NCBI GenBank assembly: GCA_036898135.1
Contig: CM072519.1
Coordinates: 70,131,250-70,195,249 of the forward strand
DNA length: 64,000 nucleotides
Direction of reading: 5' to 3'
From: Oncomelania hupensis
Lineage: Eukaryota > Mollusca > Gastropoda > Littorinimorpha > Pomatiopsidae
The position numbers and the translations under genes are program-made. The notes under the pieces are model-generated. The model saw only the letters and a list, made by a program, of their open reading frames with translations, made no database searches and was not told where the DNA came from. Of this stretch, positions 53,871 through 64,000 are shown in pieces. How positions within the stretch are numbered: the first letter of the stretch is position 1; every line of letters starts with the position of its first letter.

Positions 53871-54665
53871 TAGTTAACTTGCCTTTTTGTCTGGCATATT
53901 AAAGATAGGTTTTTTGTTTGTTTGTTTGTTTGTTTTTTGTTTCTTCCGTGGTACCTACCTACCTTCCGCAAACTCCTTGCTGCAACTGTGTTCATAGTGA
54001 ATCTCTCGCTATTATTTTGTTGTTATTTCAATATCTTTTTCTATTTGTTTCTGTATTTATTTCTTATTATATTTGTGTATATCTTTTGTGATTCATTTGT
54101 ATGTTGTTTATGATTATGCTTTCCTGTCTGTTTATTGTTATTGTTCTTGTGTTGATGGCAATGTATTTGTATCTCAATGGTGTAACTATTCCGCCTGAAC
54201 TGACACAGATTATTGTAACTCGTCCAGGTATGTACTCACTTAAGCTTTGCCCTTTGTGTATTCCTGTTACTGTATTTGTTATGTATTTGTCAGATAAGAA
54301 ATTCACTGAATAAACCATTGTTTAAACTAACAAATGCTGCTAGTTAAAATCGGAATCTAAATCTAACCGCTCAAGACTTCAACTCTTTACACGTACAAGG
54401 CAGAAGCTCGCTGGCGGCTAGATGTCAGGCATCTCCTAAATGGTTGGCAAACATCAGTTTATCAGATTGAATGCAGTTCAGCTGTATTGTAAATCGTGTT
54501 TGTTTTTCTGCACAATACTAGAAAAACAAGTTTTTGCCGCCGACGCAGAAAAACTACAATAGATAAAGGAACTGGAGGGAAATCTCTAATTGGGACATCG
54601 AGTTACCCACTGTTTTTTATCCAATGTTTGTTTGGTTGTTTATTTGATTTCTTTAGATGGTGTGT
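53871..54665. other. LINE 3' region and unassigned sequence
   Basis: GTTT repeats at 53908-53936 and T-rich sequence. AATAAA at about 54307. No gene recognised. Confidence 0.4.
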
Positions 54666-54666
54666 G

Positions 54667-55284
<618 letters not shown>

Positions 55285-55532
55285 TATATCAAACCCCCTA
55301 TGGGGGTGCCGGGGGTTTCTGTATAAAATATATATCCCCACTTTCTGGAAATTTAGCGCTTTAAATTCCCACTGCCGCTGTCTTTCTCCAGGCTGCAAAA
55401 CTCTCCTCGGATCCGCGATTTTCCGGAGAAAATGGTTGCCGTCCCGAGAAAAAAAAATTGAAGTTCCGAGATTTTTATTTTTGGGGAGGGTAGCAATTTT
55501 TTCCCCGATCTTTGCAAATCCGGTCACTGATC

Positions 55533-55846
55533 CACCTTATTTTGGCCGCCATTATGGTAATAGAAAAGAAACGCGCCGCCCGCTAATGTTGTGTTCTTGT
55601 TACCCGCGCTCAAACCGCTGCTCAGATCAGAGTAACTTCAGCGGGCGCGTACAGTTGTTGAATGCTTTTATGACTTTTCGCGGGCCACTGAAAAACAGTA
55701 CCTTTGTCAGAATTTTGTGTCTGTATGAATCACATTCAGATTTTCTTGTTGTGGAAGACGATGTCTGTGAACAGAATACTGCCCCTGTACCTCCTAGAAG
55801 TACCAAAAGAAAACAGACATCAATTTATTCTTTTTTCAAGAAGTAG
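55533..55846 (+). CDS. C-terminal fragment of a mobile-element protein with a PCNA-interacting motif
   Basis: The open frame ends VPPRSTKRKQTSIYSFFKK and stop. QTSIYSFF fits the PIP box (Q-x-x-I/L/M-x-x-aromatic-aromatic), which lets a protein bind the PCNA clamp. Such C-terminal motifs are known in pogo/Tigger-type transposases. The frame extends to 55133 but its first half comes from GT- and T-rich DNA and has no domain, so the start is unknown. It could also be chance at the end of a short frame. Confidence 0.4.
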
Positions 55847-56142
55847 AATTGCTGACACTAACCTTGACTTCTGATTTGAAAATGTAATAAACTAATGCTT
55901 TATACTGAGTTGTAACTTCTATGAACTCGTGCTTCACAATGCTTTTGAGACTCCAGTACGCCAGTAATTTTTTTTTGCTGTTTGATATGAAGAGTGCTTT
56001 TCTGCCAGTTTTCAAGTAAGTTTTGCTTTTGTGTTTGTGAGGATATTAATAATAATATTGCCAATCTATGAATATTTTCAACAACAACAAAAATTCAAGT
56101 TTATCTCTCACGAAAAGCGTTTTTTTAGGGTTTCAAATGCTA

Positions 56143-56255
56143 TGAAGCGTACAGCTTCAGGGGGGCGTCGCCCCCCAGACTCCCCACCGGGGCTTCGCCC
56201 CTGGACCTCACCAGGGGCCTTACGGCGGCCCCTGGACCCCGGCCGGATTTCAGAG
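56143..56255 (+). repeat. GC-rich cluster of three hairpins
   Basis: GGGGGGCGTCGCCCCCC, CGGGGCTTCGCCCCTGG and CCAGGGGCCTTACGGCGGCCCCTGG-like arms stand out from AT-rich surroundings. Repeats of this type are common in animal mobile elements. Confidence 0.6.
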
Positions 56256-56742
56256 ATTTTTTCCTTGGACTGTTCAGCCTGTTTGTTCTTTCTTATTGTT
56301 CTATCTATACTATCTTTTTTTTTTAAATTGAAAACTCTTCCGGGACAAAACACCTCATTTGTGTGTGAGGTCTGTTGGATCAGCTTGGGAATATTGGACG
56401 CTTTCTGCCAGGTGGTCATTGGGGCTTCCTATGATGTTATTATTTGGCAATGTAGGCATTTTATATGTATGTGTTTTGTTGATATTTTATAATGATGTTT
56501 GTATTCTATTTTGTTTTTGTAAACGGGGCTTCGATAAGTCAGCGTTCCGTGCGTGGGATGTCTTTATTGTAAAGTGACCGGCTGGTGGGGTGCCTTCAGT
56601 GTTACCACTAGGGCTGTTTCGGCAGATCTTTTATGCGGATCAGGGGTGAGTCCTCCTTCAGCCACGTTGTGGTCTTGATTTTGTGGTAATGATTCGGCTC
56701 TTTGCAGTCCGCTGGACCCTGTAAGCAATGAATAGCTAACAC

Positions 56743-57147
56743 TAAAACAATTCCTCTTGGGAAGACAATAGTGATATTGCGTCATTATTTTGTCATAAGA
56801 CAGTGTTACCGTGTTTGTCAGTTTCACAAGATTGACGTCATCAATTATCAGTGTAATATTTTGTACCACAGTACATCTCATAAGACTGACGTGGTCATTT
56901 CTCTGTGTAATTTTTGTGTTTGTCTCAGTTAATAATTTTGTCATATATTTTTCGACATTTCAAAACGTTTAGTCCTTATTTTATTGCATAGTCCCGCAAT
57001 AATAAATATCGCCCGTACAATTTACGTGTCCGCAGTTGGTAAGTTTTTGTAGAATTGTTGCTTTTTATGGATATGGTTCAACTTTAAGCTGTTAAATTTA
57101 CTTTTATGTTTGTTTGTCCATGCCTGAGAAAGAGTGTAAAGTCTAAA
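56743..57147. other. AT-rich spacer
   Basis: CATAAGAC and TGACGTCATC-like words repeat loosely at 56795-56895. No gene. Confidence 0.4.
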
Positions 57148-57245
57148 ACAGGGGTCTGAACGGCCCGCGGGCCCTTTGAGGCCCGCTTAATGATATTTTG
57201 CGGCCCGATTACCGGCGTTTTGAGCATGACAATAGACAGAAGGTC
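57148..57245 (+). mobile_element. hAT-like transposon end (fragment)
   Basis: CAGGGGTCTGAACGGCCCGC followed by GGGCCC, GAGGCCCGC and TTGCGGCCCG resembles the start of hAT/ZBED-type elements. No matching right end or 8-bp duplication found within 1 kb. Confidence 0.4.
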
Positions 57246-57648
57246 AGTCCTGTCTTTGTGCTCAAGAACAATCAGCTTCTCGTCACAGCTTGCATGGAGG
57301 GCGTGGGGTTGAGGGGTGAGGTAGGAGGGGAAGGTAAGAGCGATCATGCAATTAACGATTGACACTGGACATCCGTTATCTGTCCAACTTGATAAAAACA
57401 TCGTTATGCAACAACCACTAAGACAGCATGGGTGGAGTGTGGGGAGAAGGGTGTGGGGATTAGAAGGGTGGAGGGGGACTGCCGTTTCGGGGTTTCCTGT
57501 CTAAAGTGATGGGAGGGAGAGCAGAAAACACTTGACAGTGCCTGTCAAACACAAGGCGGAAAAACATGGTAAACACGGTTTTGGCGTGCTTAGTTTTGGA
57601 ACACTTTTGTCAACTATTGGGGGTGAAATTGGTATGGCGTTGTCAGCG
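57246..57648. other. Unassigned sequence
   Basis: GA-rich at 57420-57520; nothing recognised. Confidence 0.4.
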
Positions 57649-57950
57649 GTTACGATTGAGACGCGCACGACAGTTCCGATGATTTTATTTTGCAAAGCAT
57701 GCAATAATAGCGTGTATTTACCTTTGATTTGATTCTGTACTGTTGCTAGAACAAGCTTTATATAATGTTGATATTTATCGATAGTGTTGTAGTATTGTTG
57801 AGAATTTTCGAAGATAGCTTGTAAACTGAGGAATGTTCTATGACGTAAGACAGTGCATAGTTCCATAACAGTAGGAGTAGTAGAATAACTTAGAATAGTG
57901 CAAGGGTATCTTGATTGGGTATTATTTCGTCATGCTGGAATGTTCTAAGC
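57649..57950 (+). repeat. LTR fragment related to element A, opposite orientation
   Basis: The + strand starts GGTTACGATTGAGACGCGCA and includes TTACCTTTGATTTGATTC and TATGACGTAAGACAGTGCAT. These are the complement of sequence at 33277-33532. It ends near TCATGCTGGAA. Confidence 0.78.
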
Positions 57951-58066
57951 TTTATGTCTTATGTTCATTAATTTTTTCCAAGTCTTATATCCAATATATT
58001 TGAATAAGCTTTCTAATAACAAAATCAATCAATCTGTTGTCGCCATAAAGCTGTACTGATTGTTTT

Positions 58067-58330
58067 ATACAATACAATACAATACAATACAATACAATAC
58101 AATATAACTTTATTGTCTGATGTTCATCACATACAGAAATTTGTCTTTGGCTCCTCGTCCGCAAGAAGCATGCAATATATCCATTGTATATACACAACTA
58201 GCAGAGACACATTCATTTCGAATGACACAGCAGCAACCTTAAATTCCAATCAAATACAGACATTCACAACCTAAATTCCACATCACTAATAACTAATAAT
58301 TTTACATTCATGCAGAAAAAGCACACGCAC
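58067..58330 (-). mobile_element. LINE 3'-end-like fragment with (AATAC)n tail
   Basis: Seven ACAAT units, then ATAACTTTATTGTCTGATG. On the minus strand this is GACAATAAAGTTAT followed by a TATTG tail, like 27600 and 14885. Confidence 0.5.
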
Positions 58331-58561
58331 ACACACCCACACACAAAATAACCTTATGACAGCACAAGTTAAGTGTTGTCTTAAACTACACATATCACGG
58401 CCTAAACATGATTATAAAGGCAGTGCTTAAAAGGTTGAGGCATGACTAGAACATTCTACATTTACCTATACATAGTCAACAATCAATTACATAATACAAT
58501 GCAGTAAAAACATGCTTAGAACATTATAATTTTTGAAATAAAAAAGAAACACAGCAAGGAC

Positions 58562-58566
<5 letters not shown>

Positions 58567-58598
<32 letters not shown>

Positions 58599-58622
58599 TT
58601 CTCTCTCCCTCTCTCTCTCTCC
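58567..58622. repeat. (CT)n microsatellite
   Basis: Imperfect CT. Confidence 0.92.
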
Positions 58623-58717
58623 TTAAAAAATCTGTTTAGCTATAGGCTTTAAATTAAGCTTTTGCACTAGCAATGTTTATGTCTTGTACTTCCAAAATCT
58701 CGAACCTGAAAGGCGTC

Positions 58718-58760
58718 TTTTTTTTTTTTTTTTTTTTTTTGGGGGGGGGGGGGGGGGGGT
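58718..58760. repeat. Poly-T followed by poly-G
   Basis: About 22 T then about 19 G. Homopolymer lengths are unreliable. Confidence 0.9.
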
Positions 58761-60219
58761 GAGCGGCATCCAAATGAAGGAAATTTTAAATAGGTGAGTA
58801 AAGAATTAAAAACAAAAATAATACTTTAATGTAAAGAAAAAAAGAAAAAACACTATTACAATTAATTAGCAATCAACCTAACAATAAAAACACACACATG
58901 GTTCATTCCATGTTATGCAGCAAAATCAAAATAGAAAGTAGGCGAAAGTCACGTGGCGATGGGATTGCTAGCACGGATAGTGCTAAAAATGGAACAGGTT
59001 GAGCGACTTCCCGGTAGGCGGAACAGCTCGATCGGTTGGCTTCGTAGGCGTCGGAACTTAACGTCGTCCCACTATTGGTAGGGTTTTTGATAACTCCGTC
59101 TCAGGGCTGAATCGACTTTGATAATATGTGTAACATTAACTAAACAACACCATTGACAACACCGTACTTATGTTTGACTATCTTGACAAGCAGCTCTTTG
59201 AGCTCGGTCGGGGAAGGGAAGAGGGAGGGGATTAGAGGGGGTGGGGTGTGTAGTAATCAGTGATTACAGAATAGTCAAAGTTTGAGATCATTTTCACCAC
59301 CCTTTTTCTCTAGATAATGTAATTGTGTAAAAGTGTAGGAATCCACAGTTTTGAGGTGAAAACTCTTTATTAAGCGTGTACACATCTGAAAACGATATTT
59401 GGGTTCTTGATAATGTCACGACCGCGGGTCTAGCGAATACTGACTCCTTCATAGTTACAGTCATTATGCCTCACTCAATACCACAGGTACACAATACTGC
59501 CGCGTAGTTAATTCACAATCACGCCTTGGACCATGTTCGTCAAGCACCTCTACTTTAATCTGTTGGGCGCCTATGCCTCTATTCTAAAGGAGATGAGCGA
59601 TTTACAGATACAGCAGGCTACCTTTTGAACAGTGGGACACGAAGTTTAGATTCAATTTGCGCAAATGTGAGACATAGACATATAAGACTATAGCAGCAAC
59701 CAGTGAACTCTTATCGTCAGTCACACATTTTAACATGTTAATGTTAACTTCAGACTCACTTTTCAATACTGCTCCACATTTGGTATATTGTTAGGGTTCA
59801 CCAGGCTGGTATTTAGGTACTATACGAGAGACCTCCATGGACGCTGCTCATTGAACATGTTCATAAATGGAAGGAACGAGACAGTTTTCTGTTATTTCCT
59901 GAGTGATTCCAGATGACGTCCATTCGAAAAGAATCGGGCTACCATTGTTTGAATTTTGGCAAGCAGAACCAGACCTGTCATCGGCCACAAGCAAAATGTT
60001 GATGGTTGCGCTGTCAAACTACACACAAAAGGATCATGTTAAGATCCTCTACCCCAAATAAAGTTTCCTTTTGTTAAAGCTGCACTGTCTCCATTTTAAA
60101 AAAATTCCGCTTGGAAAGTGTCTTTCAAACAGGATTCCATTCACCTCACTAAGGACTTGTAGCGCCTCCCCAATTTCCCAGAACAGGGTTAGTGATCGGC
60201 TGACTACACTTTGTCTGTC
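58761..60219. other. Sequence with no recognisable gene
   Basis: I read through this longest unassigned stretch and found no domain, SINE box or copy of another repeat in the window. Only short, unrelated frames. Confidence 0.45.
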
Positions 60220-60731
60220 CTATCCCATCCCATAACTCGGAGGTCGTAGGGGCACCACAGATGATCGTTTAACCAGCGTACTCCATCTTTCCCTATCCTC
60301 AGCAACCCTGATTGTTTCGCTCAGTGTCAAACCAGTCCATTCTCGAATGTTGTCCTCCCACCTCTTTTTCGGTCTCCCTCTTCTTCTACCTTCTTGCACT
60401 GTGCCTTGCAGGATGGTCTTTGCAAGACCTGATGATCTGGTGACGTGGCCATACCATCGGAGTTTCCGTTTTTTCACCACTGTGAGCAGGTCATCGTGTT
60501 GTCCAAAGGCTTGTGTGATGGTCTGTCGGACTTCGTCGTTGGTGATGTGCTGGGTATAGGAAATGCCCAGAAGTTTTCTATAGCACCTCATCTCCATGCT
60601 TTGTATTCTTCGTTGGAGATCTGCTGTGAGGGTCCATGTTTCGCAAGCATATAGGAAGATGGAGATGACAAGGGAGCGCAGCAGCCTTACCTTGGAATGT
60701 AGACTGATGGTCCTGTCTTTCCAAATTGGCT
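60220..60731 (-). pseudogene. RTE-like LINE, C-terminal part
   Basis: Minus strand in one frame: SKVRLLRSLVISIFLYACET, MEMRCYRKLLGISYTQHITN, RWYGHVTRSSGLAKTILQG, RRRGRPKKRWEDNIREWTGL, ending PPSYGMG. It matches 38580-39075 but is better preserved. It is 5' truncated at about 60731. No active site is included. Confidence 0.85.
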
Positions 60732-60784
60732 TACCCTTTGCAGATATGGTGGTAGCCGGCTTTTAAGAGTTTCAACATTTGGAT

Positions 60785-61155
60785 TGCTACAGTATAGAGA
60801 GTGTGCACCGCTATGGTAAAGGCAAGGGTGTCCCCGTTGCCTTTAAGTCGTTAGGGAGGCAAGCGTTTAGAACCTCCCTTTTCTCTAGACCAGCTTAGTG
60901 AGGGTGGTACCTATCTCCTCTACCTCTCTGCTTGACCTTCCCCTGTTCTAAACAGATCCAGCTACCCATTCACAGCTGGGTGGACGGGAGGAGTGTGGGA
61001 GGAAGGGGGAGAGGGAGAGTGTCGAGCGCTTGATCCAATCTTTTTTTTTATGTCGTTCGGTGTTGCCATCCAAGTATAGTCAGCCATCCATGTACTAACC
61101 CTTACCGACGTTGTTTAAGGTGAAACATTGCTTAGTGTGTTCCAAAACACTACAC
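60785..61155 (-). mobile_element. S3 SINE, second copy
   Basis: The minus strand has GGTTAGTACATGGATGGCTG (5S-like) and a tRNA-like start near 61160. CCTTTAAGTCG...GAACCTCCC and AGCTACCCATTCACAGCTGG correspond to the body of 14512-14797. More diverged. Confidence 0.6.
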
Positions 61156-61159
61156 TGCC

Positions 61160-62155
61160 GCGCCACCCACGGCTATTGTAAATACAATGTCGGTAAACCT
61201 TGGTTGTCCCTGTAACAAGCAGACACGTTTGTTGGCAAGCGCCATTCAGTTTGAAGAGGTCCAGGCTGATCATAAGTGCGCCGTAGCAGTGTGGATTATA
61301 TCGGTATGTAAGAACTCCTGTCGTACCACGAGTGGCAAACTTCAATAGTTTGCTTGCAGCGTGTTATACCATGCTGGAGTCTAGGCAGCTTGGCCGAGCT
61401 TCGACTGGTAGAATCGTTGGAGTGGTTCAACAAGTCCAACGCAGACGCCCTTTAGCTCTAGCGTTAACTGTTTCAGCTTTGCTCAAAACCCAATCGTGCT
61501 ATTTAAATTCTGTTGTTTTAAACGGGCAGGTCGTAATTTTCGTATGGGCGGTGATCGGTCCCATGTGCGGAATACAAATTGGGTTATTTGGTCGCTGTGA
61601 TTGTGTGTGTGTGGCGAGCGAGAGAGAGAGGGGGGGTGAGTACGGGAAAAGGTGGGGGGGGGGGGGAAGACCGAGAGAGCGTGTGTGTATGTGTGTGCGT
61701 GTGCGTGTGCGTGTGATGAATTGATCGGGAGTACGAGTGTGAGTGTAAAGTTACGGGTTAGGATGAATGCGTTGTTTTGGGTTCACGGAGAGGTGACCAG
61801 ACTACCATAGAAGAAAAAAAGAGTAGAAATAGAAATGTAAGAAAAAGAAACAAGAGAATATTAACAAGAACAAGAAATGTAAGAAGAAGAAGAAGAAGAT
61901 GATGAAGAAGAAGAAATTTTAAAAAAAACGAAGAAGAAAATTTACACATTTTTAGTTTTACGAAGGTGTGCAACAAGAAGAAACATAAACATTGTCTAGC
62001 TAACTTTGAATTAATATGTACGGGGAGTGAAAATAGCGTTGGTTGTGCTTTGGCCAGTTAATGTGGGGGCTAAAGGCGATGGCTGCACAGTGTGTTACCA
62101 CCACAGGTGGACTGTCAATTAACGCAATATGCAATTGCTGTCTAAATGAAGGAGT

Positions 62156-62159
<4 letters not shown>
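61160..62159. other. Unassigned sequence
   Basis: GA/GT-rich at 61600-61740 and (GAA)-rich at 61885-61912. No gene seen. Confidence 0.45.

Positions 62160-62225
<66 letters not shown>
62160..62225. repeat. (CT)n microsatellite
   Basis: About 32 CT units. Confidence 0.97.
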
Positions 62226-62226
<1 letters not shown>

Positions 62227-62722
62227 TTCTGTCTCTTTCTCTTGGACCAGCTGCAAACGGTGGGTGTAGTAGATTTATTGATTTATAATAAATCTGAATA
62301 GCGTGAATGAATTATGATCCAGACCAAGATCAAGATCATAGGACTAAGACGAGAGGGAGTCGATGGACCACTGTGGGCTGTTGTGGTGACTGTGAGAGCT
62401 AGTCAGAGATCAGCAATTAAATTGTTTGGCTGTAAGGATTACACTACATTTATTCCACAGACATATGGTTCAATGTACAAAACACTGATAAGCAATGTTT
62501 ACTAGGGAGTGACTTTCCTGCCACACGCTACCTATGACAGCGATGAATGGCTATGCTCACGGTGAACTCCATTGACCGGCCTTGTCCAGGACTGTCCTGT
62601 GATTCAGTAGTTGACCAGTGTCGGGTGACTGCCCTTTCCTTCCTCTCATCCGGTCAGCAGGGGTCCCTGGACAAAGGGGGAACAACCCACAAGGTACGAT
62701 CAACTGCATCATACGTGTTGAT
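62226..62722. other. Unassigned sequence
   Basis: No gene recognised. Confidence 0.4.
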
Positions 62723-62795
62723 CTTGATTTTGTGGTCCTGACTGGGCTCTTTGCAGTCCGCTGGACCCTGTAAGCAATGAATAACAAATTAATTG
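62723..62795 (+). mobile_element. R1 retroposon, 73-bp 5'-truncated copy with target duplication
   Basis: GGTCCTGACTGGGCTCTTTG through GGACCCTGTAAGCAATGAAT and an ATAACAAATTAATTG tail. ATACGTGTTGA flanks it at 62712-62722 and 62796-62806. Confidence 0.88.
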
Positions 62796-62806
62796 ATACG
62801 TGTTGA

Positions 62807-63027
62807 CTGTGCCCTTCATTCCTGGCTGCGCTTTCTGTTTTGTATTTGCCCACCAACCTGGTAAAAACTGCCAGTGATGCCACACAAATTACCTTTTTGT
62901 TTTTATTATTATTGTTTTTAGTCATTGTCAAAGATTAGGTTTCAATGACAAAATATCCTAAATCTGCCTTGTGTTTCCTTCCATTATTTATTAATCAGTT
63001 GTTTGTTGTTGTCAATGTTTATTTATT
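62807..63027. other. AT-rich spacer
   Basis: Nothing recognised. Confidence 0.4.
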
Positions 63028-63047
63028 ATAATCCCTCTTCTTCTTCT

Positions 63048-63094
<47 letters not shown>

Positions 63095-63172
63095 TTCTTC
63101 TTCTTCTTCTTCTTCTTCTTCTTCTTCTTCTTCTTCTTCTTCTTCTCCTTCTTGTTCTTCTTCTTCTTCTCC
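63028..63172. repeat. (CTT)n microsatellite
   Basis: CTT tract with rare CCT/GTT interruptions. Confidence 0.97.
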
Positions 63173-63646
63173 ACCTGTTTCTACCCCGTCCTACTCTTAC
63201 TCCGTAATCATCACCGTCTTCTTCGTGAACTTTAGGTCAATAACAAGGAAGTTGAGTGACTCACCACAGTCTTCAACCTTCATTTTCACTCCATTGATTG
63301 GCGGCGGTTGCGGATGGGCAATAGACGTCTGGTCGCTCTGCTGCTTTACTTTGTGTTATAAAGGACAAAGTGGGGAAATTCTGTTGCAGTGCAATCGGAG
63401 ATTCTTAAATTAAAGGGCAGAATTTGCCCCATAAAATCATATTAATTGAGGTAGATGTTGATGACAATATTGATTTTGTTGATGCTGCTGCTGCTGCTGC
63501 TGATGATGATGATGATGAAGGTCGTCATCGTCGTGATCGTGGCGGTGGTGGTGCTGGCGTCGATGGCGACAATGAGCTCAATTAACCTAACACGTCAGAA
63601 GACATGATAGCAAGTGGGCTGCCGTCACTGGGAGACGAAATCAGAG
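63173..63646. other. Unassigned sequence with short trinucleotide runs
   Basis: (GCT)n at 63484-63502 and (GAT)n at 63502-63518. No gene. Confidence 0.45.
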
Positions 63647-63735
<89 letters not shown>

Positions 63736-64000
63736 GGATTTTTATATAGCGGGTACTCCAGCCTATGACCAGACTCACCACGCTTTACATAATCATTACA
63801 TATAAATACATGCACTCGATAAAACATTGCTTTTGCTACAATACACCAAAAGACAGAACAGTAAGGGTACAAACTATTTACAACTATGTACACAAATTAC
63901 AAAAAAAAAAAAGACAGAAATAGACTATTTACAAGTATGTACACAAATGACAGAAAAGACAGAAATACAAAAGCAAAAACCTATTCACAGCTATTTATAT
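63647..64000 (-). mobile_element. (AAT)n tract and adjoining retroposon 3' end
   Basis: AAT repeat at 63647-63733, then CGGATTTTTATATAGCGGGT. The arrangement is the same as at 13966-14065, consistent with a retroposon whose minus-strand 3' end is CGCTATATAAA plus an ATT tail. A ~55-bp segment (GACAGAAA..ACTATTTAC) repeats at 63850-63970. It runs to the window edge. Confidence 0.5.

Larger units (their letters stand above)
55285..56742 (+). mobile_element. Possible long form of R1, with a PIP-box reading frame
   Basis: 55288-55390 (GGGGGTGCCGGGGGTTTCTG through TTAAATTCCCACTGCCGCTG) matches the start of the 607-bp R1. 56330-56742 (TTGAAAACTCTTCCGGGACA through CCGCTGGACCCTGTAAGCAA) matches its 3' three-quarters. 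The ~930 bp between are absent from the short form. Either the short form is an internal deletion of this, or two copies lie side by side. Confidence 0.55.

Noticed and set aside
58718..58760. Poly-T/poly-G junction as a possible structural signal
   Set aside because: Homopolymers of this length are often mis-sequenced; no context supports function.

Overview
The window looks like animal nuclear DNA, probably a marine mollusc and perhaps a gastropod. It holds no convincing host gene, and almost everything recognisable is a transposable element, a retroposon fragment or a tandem repeat. Signs of a eukaryote are LTR and non-LTR retrotransposons, tRNA- and 5S-derived SINEs, a DNA transposon with an OTU protease, dense (AAT)n/(GA)n/(GAA)n/(GAT)n microsatellites, and no prokaryotic gene organisation. 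The mollusc suggestion rests only on the mix of repeat families and is weak.

Layout. 1-3436 is the 5' part of an LTR retrotransposon on the minus strand (element A): an unbroken gag-protease-integrase frame of at least 737 codons, a leader, and a 642-bp LTR. A is inserted into the reverse transcriptase of a second, decayed element (B, 3437-6000), which runs into a 500-base gap (6001-6500). 6501-17120 is a patchwork of SINEs, a MITE, a short retroposon family (called R1 here), minisatellites and microsatellites. 17125-27213 is a 10.1-kb DNA transposon with TGTAAC/GTTACA ends and a CCGG target duplication. Its two arms are inverted arrays of a 67-bp satellite, and its centre carries a gene joining an integrase-type GPY/F module to an OTU cysteine protease. 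I read it as a Ginger1-type element that has lost its catalytic core. 27218-42680 holds more minisatellites, R1 copies nested in one another, an RTE-like LINE, fragments related to the LTR of A, and a solo LTR. 42681-50782 is a full-length LTR retrotransposon (element C) with 1.5-kb LTRs and a TAGAC target duplication, inserted in a 43-bp minisatellite. 50783-53430 is three successive tandem arrays (43, 62 and 27 bp). 53488-64000 has LINE and SINE remnants and simple repeats.

Where the order can be read, the LTR elements have the pol order protease-integrase-reverse transcriptase with Ty3/gypsy-like domains. This is the arrangement described for Gmr1-like elements. Their Gag resembles the SCAN domain, which is thought to derive from such a Gag. 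The centre of interest is 17125-27213: ends, target site, GPY/F and OTU agree with one another, but the satellite arms and a flipped subterminal segment are unusual.
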